Below, in pieces: positions 6,200-9,393 of a DNA stretch of 9,393 nt (its first letter is position 1; every line of letters starts with the position of its first letter). Location: the NCBI GenBank assembly GCA_018662715.1, contig JABJFP010000289.1:1-9393 (forward strand), in the 5' to 3' direction. The notes beneath the pieces were generated by a model. The model had not been told where the DNA came from, ran no database searches, and saw nothing but the letters and a program-made list of their open reading frames with translations. The DNA is from Methanobacteriota archaeon. Lineage in GTDB: Archaea > Thermoplasmatota > Poseidoniia > Poseidoniales > Poseidoniaceae. A program made the translations under genes and the position numbers.

Positions 6200-6517
6200 A
6201 TGAAAGTAATACCTTTTGAAGGTAATACACCTACCTGCAACTTCGAGTACTTCAGAGTCAGAGAAGGTCCTAACTACTTCGTCTCTTACTATAAGAACAG
6301 TAGTAGGCTGCACTATGACCCTAAAGAGTGCTGGCGTGTGTTAGGTGTGGCTAAATTCACTGACACAGGCAAAGCCCTTAAAGAATGGGCTGTGGAGATG
6401 TATGAAAGCAATCTTCCAAAACCAGAACTTGATATGGCTGCTATAGCTGCTCAAGGCTTCGGTCCTGAGGCTCACACCGATGAAGAGCCCAATGACAACA
6501 CTAGAACAATTATCTAA
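6200..6517 (+). CDS. Hypothetical protein, 105 aa
   Basis: Not recognised. The N-terminal two thirds are aromatic-rich and beta-like (CNFEYFRVREGPNYFVSYY, LHYDPKECWRVLGVAKFTDTG). They end in a helix KALKEWAVEMYESNLPK, and the C-terminus is acidic and probably disordered (EAHTDEEPNDNTRTII). There is no membrane segment. The start ATG follows an A/C-rich leader (AACAACAACA) and lacks a Shine-Dalgarno sequence. It is the first gene after the late terminator and is separated by 2 bases from the next gene, with which it should form a two-gene unit. A host-interaction or small regulatory role would suit the location but is not shown. Confidence 0.75.
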   Translation: MKVIPFEGNTPTCNFEYFRVREGPNYFVSYYKNSSRLHYDPKECWRVLGVAKFTDTGKALKEWAVEMYESNLPKPELDMAAIAAQGFGPEAHTDEEPNDNTRTII

Positions 6518-6519
6518 CT

Positions 6520-6708
6520 ATGGATCATCTTGATGAGACTAGAGGTGCTCGGTTACAAGCTGCCCTAGAAGCCGCTCTAAAGGCTAAGAACCCTACTTTG
6601 GTTAGATCCATAAGGGCTGCTATGGAAGGACGTACTGTAGACCCTCTTGAGGGCCTCTCATTGCATCCTGAGGTAGATCATCTTTGGAGGTATCCAGGTT
6701 CGGAGTAA
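6520..6708 (+). CDS. Small hypothetical protein, 62 aa, helical
   Basis: Not recognised. The first two thirds are strongly helical and Ala/Leu/Lys/Arg-rich (ARLQAALEAALKAKNPTL, VRSIRAAMEG). Residues 42-62 are a loop with acidic and aromatic residues (DPLEGLSLHPEVDHLWRYPG). The helical half could mediate dimerisation or peptide binding. The ATG is 2 bases after the stop of the 105-aa gene and lacks a Shine-Dalgarno sequence, so translation probably depends on the upstream gene. A promoter-like sequence begins right at its stop codon. Confidence 0.7.
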   Translation: MDHLDETRGARLQAALEAALKAKNPTLVRSIRAAMEGRTVDPLEGLSLHPEVDHLWRYPGSE

Positions 6709-6709
6709 T

Positions 6710-6719
6710 TTGACATAAT
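6710..6719 (+). promoter_or_regulatory. Promoter candidate: TTGACATAAT (perfect -35, or extended -10)
   Basis: TTGACA at 6710-6715 is a perfect sigma70 -35 box, but 16-18 bases downstream only a poor -10 (TATCGC at 6732) is available. Alternatively the same bases read TG-A-CATAAT (6711-6719), an extended -10 with 5 of 6 bases matching TATAAT. That would start transcription near 6726, at the base of the following hairpin. I favour the extended -10 reading because the micro-gene cassettes downstream use the same TGn-hexamer layout. Confidence 0.45.
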
Positions 6720-6726
6720 TTTGTGA

Positions 6727-6776
6727 GGGGGTATCGCTTATGCGGTGGGGCTGGCTACCCCCCCGTGGCCCCCCGC
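6727..6776 (+). other. Two interleaved stems: possible H-type RNA pseudoknot in leader
   Basis: Stem 1 is GGGGGTA (6727-6733) with TACCCCC (6756-6762). Stem 2 is GCGG-T-GGGGC (6742-6751) with GCCCCCCGC (6768-6776), 9 bp with one bulged T. The order is S1 5', S2 5', S1 3', S2 3', so the stems either exclude each other (a switch) or form an H-type pseudoknot with loops of 8, 4 and 5 bases. The C-runs allow slipped pairings, so the exact register is uncertain. Confidence 0.45.
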
Positions 6777-6790
6777 TAAGTAAGAAATAG
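6740..6790 (+). other. Possible 16-aa leader peptide overlapping the pseudoknot
   Basis: ATG at 6740 encodes MRWGWLPPRGPPLSKK and stops at TAG (6788-6790). A purine run GAGGGGG lies 8 bases upstream and could act as a weak ribosome-binding site. The frame runs through both stems, so ribosome movement would change the RNA fold. It is short enough to occur by chance. Confidence 0.25.
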
Positions 6791-6791
6791 A

Positions 6792-6905
6792 GGCCCCCCT
6801 ATGTATCAGATAGGAGCCCGGACTAGCCAGTTGAATCATGACATTAGCGGCCCTGACTAGCCCTGCTGATTGAGCGCGACGGCACGGGACTGGCACCGAT
6901 CCGTG
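6792..6905. other. Structured non-coding leader with further hairpins
   Basis: There is a hairpin CCTAT/ATAGG (6798-6802 with 6810-6814), extended by GGC/GCC (6792-6794 with 6816-6818). The 8-mer GACTAGCC occurs at 6821 and again at 6855. A second hairpin CACGG/CCGTG pairs 6883-6887 with 6901-6905. No gene is credible between 6709 and 6963; bases 6906-6963 are an A/C/T-rich unstructured run leading to the next ATG. Confidence 0.4.
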
Positions 6906-6963
6906 TCAATCAATCCACATCTGTTTCACATCATCATCCATCCTTAACTATCAACAACCAACC

Positions 6964-7218
6964 ATGAGTATCATCAACAGATCATCTGATCATGACCCAG
7001 ACTACGAACAGTTTGCTGAAGCAGCAGAGGACAATATCTACAGAGCTTACAACTTACTGATCGAAGATAAGCCACAAGCAACAGGTGATGCCCGCTCAAT
7101 CGCTCAAGAGTGGTATACCCAGCCTGAACAATACACAGTGGCTTGGCAAGCCTTACTGCTCACAGCATCAGAACACTTAGAAGAACAATCAACAAAGGAG
7201 ACCAACAACGATGAATGA
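6964..7218 (+). CDS. Hypothetical protein, 84 aa, acidic
   Basis: Not recognised. The protein is acidic (many Asp and Glu, with a DHDPDYEQFAEAAEDN N-terminal stretch) and mainly helical, with Trp residues in SIAQEWYTQPEQYTVAWQAL. The C-terminus EEQSTKETNNDE is disordered. Acidic early phage proteins often mimic DNA or bind basic host proteins, but nothing here proves that. The ATG follows an A/C-rich leader (CAACAACCAACC) without a Shine-Dalgarno sequence. It overlaps the next gene by 8 bases, and the next gene's ribosome-binding site (AAAGGAG, 7194-7200) is inside this gene. Confidence 0.7.
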   Translation: MSIINRSSDHDPDYEQFAEAAEDNIYRAYNLLIEDKPQATGDARSIAQEWYTQPEQYTVAWQALLLTASEHLEEQSTKETNNDE

Positions 7219-7561
7219 CTATGACTTGCTCGGGCTAATGGATACCCACAAGCAAATGAAGGCCCAAGGTATCAACGTGCCCAGCACATTCGCTGAGTTC
7301 TTAACAGGCATCCAACCAGTTGATGATGGTGAGAATATAGAGGTGCCACAGATAGGCCAAGGCAGTGGTACTTATAAGGAGGCTATTAAGGACGTCAAGG
7401 TAAGAGCCTCGACAGCAGACTTTGTGACCCATCAACTAGGCCAGGGAGCTGACAACGTGCCTGGTCTATCCATCTTCGGTAAGCAGCATCAAGGGAACCA
7501 TAAGGAGGCAGCCGAGCACGGCAAGAGACTGAAGACTCGACAGGAGATAGGCTACGACTAG
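7211..7561 (+). CDS. Hypothetical protein, 116 aa
   Basis: Not recognised. The N-terminal 35 residues are helical (DYDLLGLMDTHKQMKAQG, STFAEFLTGI). The middle is flexible and Gly/Gln-rich (VPQIGQGSGTYKEAIKDV), and the C-terminus is basic (KEAAEHGKRLKTRQEIGYD), which may allow nucleic-acid contact. It starts at ATG 7211 with AAAGGAG at 7194-7200, a slightly long 10-base spacing, and shares 8 bases with the previous gene. Its stop at 7559-7561 is followed after about 50 bases by the first promoter/RBS cassette. The role is unknown. Confidence 0.7.
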   Translation: MNDYDLLGLMDTHKQMKAQGINVPSTFAEFLTGIQPVDDGENIEVPQIGQGSGTYKEAIKDVKVRASTADFVTHQLGQGADNVPGLSIFGKQHQGNHKEAAEHGKRLKTRQEIGYD

Positions 7562-7610
7562 AGTGTGAATGATTGTTATAGGCCTGGTCACAGTGGCTAG
7601 GTCCTGTGTC

Positions 7611-7634
7611 TATACTAAAGGAGTTCCAAAGGAG
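7611..7634 (+). promoter_or_regulatory. Micro-gene cassette copy A: -10-like TATACT plus double AAAGGAG
   Basis: TATACT (7611-7616) sits 9 bases before CCAAAGGAG (7626-7634), the same spacing as the five other copies. A weak -35 (GTCACA, 7587-7592) lies 18 bases upstream. AAAGGAG occurs twice (7617 and 7628); the second, 6 bases before ATG 7641, fixes that start. Confidence 0.6.
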
Positions 7635-7640
7635 ACCAAG

Positions 7641-7856
7641 ATGGCCAAGAAAATCTCAGTCATTCAAGCCCACAGCTACTGGAGAGCCACAGGAGGTACT
7701 CCTCACTCCATCTTCAATGAGGCCACCCGCAAGTATGATAAGTATGTTGAGTATGAGTCTGGCCAGAAGCTAGGTCCCTTCCTTACCCTCACTGCTTACA
7801 AGAAAGCAGCAGTTGATGCCTACATCCATACGTTCAGAGTGGTTCCTACTATGTAA
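7641..7856 (+). CDS. Small hypothetical protein, 71 aa, basic
   Basis: I start the gene at ATG 7641, 6 bases after CCAAAGGAG. The frame is open further upstream to 7569, but that part would run through the promoter/RBS cassette. The product begins MAKKISVIQAHSYWR and is basic and aromatic, with a helix near residues 52-65 (AYKKAAVDAYIHTF). There is no membrane segment. The Lys/Arg/Tyr content and compact size would suit a small nucleic-acid-binding or host-protein-binding factor, but I do not recognise the family. A GC hairpin follows the stop. Confidence 0.75.
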   Translation: MAKKISVIQAHSYWRATGGTPHSIFNEATRKYDKYVEYESGQKLGPFLTLTAYKKAAVDAYIHTFRVVPTM

Positions 7857-7872
7857 ACAATCACAACAGCAA

Positions 7873-7888
7873 GGCCCTAGACAGGGCT
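7873..7888 (+). terminator. Small hairpin after the 71-aa gene
   Basis: GCCCT (7874-7878) pairs with AGGGC (7883-7887) around AGAC; G7873 and U7888 can add one wobble pair. No T-run follows. It separates the 71-aa gene from cassette B and may limit read-through or stabilise the transcript end. Confidence 0.35.
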
Positions 7889-7896
7889 ACGCTGGC

Positions 7897-7925
7897 TGTA
7901 CACTGATCACATACCAAACAAGAGG
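7897..7925 (+). promoter_or_regulatory. Micro-gene cassette copy B: TG-TACACT ... ACATACCAAA
   Basis: TACACT (7899-7904) is followed after 4 bases by ACATACCAAA (from 7909). This copy differs after CCAAA: CAAG is inserted before AGAGGA (7921-7926), so its ribosome-binding site is weaker and further along. ATG 7935 follows. Confidence 0.55.
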
Positions 7926-7934
7926 ACCAATCAA

Positions 7935-8093
7935 ATGACCACACTAGAAGCCGCTGCTGAATATGGCCAGTTCACCCAAGCTGGAGCCACAGCCTTTCTT
8001 GAAGAGCATGGCCTGACCTGGGAAGAAGCAGAGGCAGACCTTGGAGACTCAGCCCTTGATGCCTATGAGCTAGCCCAATGGGTAGGCTATTGA
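7935..8093 (+). CDS. Micro-protein, 52 aa, acidic helical
   Basis: ATG 7935 encodes MTTLEAAAEYGQFTQAGATA, then a Glu/Asp-rich helix (FLEEHGLTWEEAEADLGDSAL) and DAYELAQWVGY, ending at TGA 8091-8093. It is very acidic and should form two or three short helices. The pattern GLTWEEAEADLGDSALDAYELAQWVG looks like a small helix-turn-helix-sized fold, but its charge argues against DNA binding. Not recognised. It has its own upstream cassette with a weak AGAGGA site. Similar tiny acidic proteins in phage early regions can bind host enzymes; that is only a possibility. Confidence 0.7.
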   Translation: MTTLEAAAEYGQFTQAGATAFLEEHGLTWEEAEADLGDSALDAYELAQWVGY

Positions 8094-8151
8094 TTCTCTA
8101 AGGGGTCTACAAGGCCCCACAACCAACTATTCACCATCATCCTTCACAACC

Positions 8152-8304
8152 ATGCCAACCCTCTACAGAGTCACCTTCAGAGACCTCACAGGCAAGGAAG
8201 AGACACTCCCTGTCTATAGCTCTTCAGCAGTCCAAGCAGTGGCAGACCTAGGTACCCTGGGATACAAGTTAAGGAAAGTTACAGCAGTCTTCCCAACAGT
8301 CTGA
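8152..8304 (+). CDS. Micro-protein, 50 aa
   Basis: ATG 8152 encodes MPTLYRVTFRDLTGKEETLP followed by VYSSSAVQAVADLGTLGYKL and RKVTAVFPTV, ending at TGA 8302-8304. The beta-strand, turn, strand, helix, strand pattern (LYRVTFRD, EETLPVYSS, AVQAVADLG, KLRKVTAVF) suggests a complete small alpha/beta fold, of the type seen in many short phage proteins with an N-terminal 'YRVTF.D' strand. No Shine-Dalgarno sequence precedes it; the leader is A/C-rich (TTCACAACC). It has no cassette of its own, unlike its neighbours, and probably relies on the previous transcript. A 4-bp GGGG/CCCC hairpin at 8102-8118 lies in front of it. Confidence 0.65.
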   Translation: MPTLYRVTFRDLTGKEETLPVYSSSAVQAVADLGTLGYKLRKVTAVFPTV

Positions 8305-8311
8305 CCTAGGC

Positions 8312-8338
8312 TGTACCATTGAGACATACCAAAGGAGG
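8312..8338 (+). promoter_or_regulatory. Micro-gene cassette copy C: TG-TACCAT ... ACATACCAAAGGAGG
   Basis: TACCAT (8314-8319), 4 bases, then ACATACCAAAGGAGG (8324-8338). The strong AAAGGAGG ends 7 bases before ATG 8346 and decides that start over the upstream TTG at 8319, which lies inside the -10-like hexamer. Confidence 0.6.
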
Positions 8339-8345
8339 AAACAAG

Positions 8346-8537
8346 ATGAGAACCTATTACGACGGCCCAACCCCCACAATGAACACAAGACTTGCTCTTG
8401 AGTTGGCTGATGAGCTGGGTCACTTCCCTACTTGGGAAGAGTACCAAGAGAGGAACATCAAGCCTACAGCTCCCTGGGTCAAGTGGTTTTTAGCTGCTCA
8501 AGCTCTGGGCCCTCTTGTTATTCTGCTCTTCATTTGA
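8346..8537 (+). CDS. Small C-tail-anchored membrane protein, 63 aa
   Basis: Starting at ATG 8346, 7 bases after AAAGGAGG, the product begins MRTYYDGPTPTMNTRL and has a soluble helical stretch (LALELADELGHFPTWEEYQER). It ends in a hydrophobic C-terminus from about residue 47 (WFLAAQALGPLVILLFI), long enough for one membrane span. The expected topology is a cytoplasmic head with a C-terminal anchor in the inner membrane. I do not recognise the family. Small membrane proteins in phage early regions often interfere with host membrane processes or with superinfection, which is a possibility here. Confidence 0.75.
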   Translation: MRTYYDGPTPTMNTRLALELADELGHFPTWEEYQERNIKPTAPWVKWFLAAQALGPLVILLFI

Positions 8538-8562
8538 TACAATTACTACATACCAAAGGAGG
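8535..8562 (+). promoter_or_regulatory. Micro-gene cassette copy D: TGA-TACAAT ... ACATACCAAAGGAGG
   Basis: Extended -10 TG-A-TACAAT (8535-8543), 4 bases, then ACATACCAAAGGAGG (8548-8562). This copy also has a TTGTTA (8515-8520), 17 bases upstream of the hexamer, that could act as a -35. It overlaps the end of the previous gene and serves ATG 8569. Confidence 0.65.
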
Positions 8563-8568
8563 CCAATC

Positions 8569-8763
8569 ATGTTCTGGCAAACCACTCAAGAGACACAAGC
8601 CCTAGCTGCTTTCCGTGCTGACCGTAGGCATAGGGAGGAACTACTGGCAGACCTCTCAGACTTCAGAGAAATCTTCTGGCATCATGAACTACCTGAAACC
8701 AAGGCTTGGGCCCTACAGATGATTAAGTCCATAGAGCATGAGCTTCATCAGCTAGAGGGTTGA
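8569..8763 (+). CDS. Small helical protein, 64 aa
   Basis: ATG 8569 is 6 bases after AAAGGAGG. The frame stays open upstream to 8515, but that part covers the cassette and the previous gene's end. The product is almost wholly helical and charged: FWQTTQETQALAAFRADRRH, REELLADLSDFREIFWHH, ELPETKAWALQMIKSIEHEL. Two or three amphipathic helices with heptad-like hydrophobics suggest a helical hairpin or small coiled-coil dimer. Not recognised. The stop TGA (8761-8763) lies 8 bases before copy E of the cassette. Confidence 0.75.
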   Translation: MFWQTTQETQALAAFRADRRHREELLADLSDFREIFWHHELPETKAWALQMIKSIEHELHQLEG

Positions 8764-8771
8764 ACAAGCTA

Positions 8772-8800
8772 CATGGTACAATTCATACATACCAAAGGAG
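8772..8800 (+). promoter_or_regulatory. Micro-gene cassette copy E: TGG-TACAAT ... ACATACCAAAGGAG
   Basis: Extended -10 TG-G-TACAAT (8774-8782), 4 bases, ACATACCAAAGGAG (8787-8800), then ATG 8808. All 29 bases are identical to copy F. GGTA (8775-8778) and TACC (8790-8793) are inverted, so a short stem is possible. No -35 at the usual distance. Confidence 0.65.
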
Positions 8801-8807
8801 AGACACC

Positions 8808-8936
8808 ATGAACAGAACAGGTTGGAGAGAGGTAATCAGGCAGATGGCTCTGCTGTTTGCCTTCCTATTCATTGCTGCCAACCCTGCCTTAGGTCTCCTA
8901 GTTGTCCCTGCCCAATCGATAGGGGATGAGGAATGA
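8808..8936 (+). CDS. Membrane micro-protein, 42 aa
   Basis: ATG 8808, 7 bases after AAAGGAG, encodes MNRTGWREVIRQMALLFAFL then FIAANPALGLLVVPAQSIGDEE and stops at TGA 8934-8936. It has a positively charged N-terminus (three Arg before residue 12), a hydrophobic segment from about 13 to 34, and an acidic C-terminus. This fits either a single membrane span with the N-terminus inside or a secreted peptide with a signal-like start. It is flanked by two identical 29-bp repeats (8772-8800 and 8945-8973). Not recognised. The gene is short, but its ribosome-binding site and flanking cassettes make it credible. Confidence 0.7.
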   Translation: MNRTGWREVIRQMALLFAFLFIAANPALGLLVVPAQSIGDEE

Positions 8937-8944
8937 GCCCACAG

Positions 8945-8974
8945 CATGGTACAATTCATACATACCAAAGGAGG
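8945..8974 (+). promoter_or_regulatory. Micro-gene cassette copy F: TGG-TACAAT ... ACATACCAAAGGAGG
   Basis: Extended -10 TG-G-TACAAT (8947-8955), 4 bases, ACATACCAAAGGAGG (8960-8974), 7 bases, then ATG 8982. Identical to copy E over 29 bases, 173 bp downstream of it. Confidence 0.65.
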
Positions 8975-8981
8975 GAACAAG

Positions 8982-9113
8982 ATGACCAACACCGAGAGAC
9001 AACAACAACAAGCCTACGCACAAGCTGTAGTCAGGGCTGAACTAAGTGAGCCCTTTGACTGGCTTGGCATCCCTGCCCTAATCAAGAGACTCCTCAACAA
9101 CCACAACAACTGA
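8982..9113 (+). CDS. Micro-protein, 43 aa
   Basis: ATG 8982, placed by the GGAGG at 8970-8974, encodes MTNTERQQQQAYAQAVVRAE, then LSEPFDWLGIPALIKRLLNN and HNN, ending at TGA 9111-9113. The first half is a Gln-rich polar helix with a four-Gln run. The second half is a short amphipathic segment (FDWLGIPALIKRLL) that could bind a membrane surface or a protein groove. Not recognised. Confidence 0.65.
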   Translation: MTNTERQQQQAYAQAVVRAELSEPFDWLGIPALIKRLLNNHNN

Positions 9114-9130
9114 TCATCACCATCATAATT

Positions 9131-9223
9131 ATGAAAAACACTGCCCTCCTCCTCACCCTCCTCACCATGTACTTCCTATTGGTGGGATCCATCATTGGAA
9201 TCTTCCTAGTGATCCTTCTGTAA
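9131..9223 (+). CDS. Single-span membrane micro-protein, 30 aa
   Basis: ATG 9131 encodes MKNTALLLTLLTMYFLLVGS followed by IIGIFLVILL, ending at TAA 9221-9223. Almost the whole peptide is hydrophobic, so it should be a single transmembrane helix with a short charged N-terminus (Lys2) on the inside. There is no Shine-Dalgarno sequence, only an A/T/C leader (CATCATAATT), so this gene has less support than its neighbours. In its favour are the sharp composition, the tight fit between neighbours, and two other membrane micro-proteins nearby. A holin-like, host-membrane-targeting or superinfection role is possible but unproven. Confidence 0.5.
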   Translation: MKNTALLLTLLTMYFLLVGSIIGIFLVILL

Positions 9224-9304
9224 AGGTTTACAACTGACCAGCACCACATCCATCACCTGGGCTCCATACTGAAGGAGTCAAAGACACCCACCCAAGCAAC
9301 CATC

Positions 9305-9393
9305 ATGAAACTATTCCGCGTATACCTTGGCCTTGACACTAAAGGTCAGCTGACACTGGACCAAGCAAGAGAGACAGCACTAGGCCTTGCTTG
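9305..9393 (+). CDS. Start of a hypothetical gene, truncated by window end
   Basis: ATG 9305 opens a frame still open at the window edge, giving 29 visible residues: MKLFRVYLGLDTKGQLTLDQ then ARETALGLA. The start (LFRVYLGLD strand, then a helix from about residue 18) looks like the beginning of a compact alpha/beta protein. No Shine-Dalgarno sequence lies at a normal distance. A GAAGGAG at 9271-9277, with a CATACT just before it, resembles the downstream half of the micro-gene cassette but is 27 bases upstream of the ATG. Identity cannot be judged from this fragment. Confidence 0.45.
   Translation, partial: MKLFRVYLGLDTKGQLTLDQARETALGLA

Noticed and set aside
6801..6873. Two more mini-frames in the leader (ATG 6801, 19 codons; ATG 6838, 11 codons)
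   Set aside because: They have no Shine-Dalgarno sequence, no notable composition, and a length expected by chance.
7569..7640. Upstream ATG extension of the 71-aa gene
   Set aside because: The added residues would be encoded by the promoter/RBS cassette itself. The strong AAAGGAG 6 bases before 7641 decides the start.
8515..8568. Upstream TTG extension of the 64-aa gene
   Set aside because: It overlaps the end of the previous gene and runs through cassette copy D. ATG 8569 has AAAGGAGG at the right distance.

Overview
The window looks like part of a T7-like podovirus (Autographiviridae-type) genome. The anchor is a full-length T7 gp19-type terminase large subunit at 4195-5919. Every supportable gene lies on the + strand and most are packed end to end with 1-20 bp gaps or short stop/start overlaps. 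The collagen-like, repeat-rich small virion genes upstream of the terminase, and the near absence of Shine-Dalgarno sequences in that half, resemble cyanobacterial podoviruses. That host assignment is an inference: no photosynthesis or other host-type gene is present.

Layout. (1) 1-133 is the tail end of an HNH endonuclease. (2) 136-3868 is a cassette of virion or adhesion genes: two small unknowns, a collagen-like protein, a 99-aa unknown, a tail-fibre-like protein made of 56-residue repeats, a PKD plus 24-residue leucine-rich-type repeat protein, and a 63-aa unknown closed by a UUCG hairpin. (3) 3901-5919 is the packaging block: a 12-codon mini-ORF that echoes the terminase N-terminus, a 90-aa unknown in the place where T7 has its holin and small terminase, and the terminase. 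(4) 5920-6199 is non-coding, with two hairpins, the second a convincing intrinsic terminator. This is where late transcription should end, and in T7-like genomes the terminal repeat or genome end lies near here. (5) 6200-6708 holds two small unknown genes. (6) 6709-6963 is a non-coding, highly structured leader with a promoter-like sequence, a possible H-type pseudoknot and a possible 16-aa leader peptide. (7) 6964-9393 is a run of tiny unknown genes (30-116 aa), probably early or accessory genes.

The most interesting signal is in the last block. Six of the tiny genes are each preceded by a copy of one compact cassette: a -10-like hexamer (TACAAT type, often with an extended TGn), a fixed 9-base gap, then CCAAA, which in five copies reads straight into GGAG (CCAAAGGAG) and in one copy (7897-7925) is followed by CAAG and a weaker AGAGGA, with the ATG 6-10 bases further on. 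Each micro-gene therefore seems to carry its own promoter and ribosome-binding site, like the start-associated sequences of some mycobacteriophages. Genes in the structural half instead start at ATGs with no Shine-Dalgarno sequence. Two translation-start classes thus coexist in one phage.
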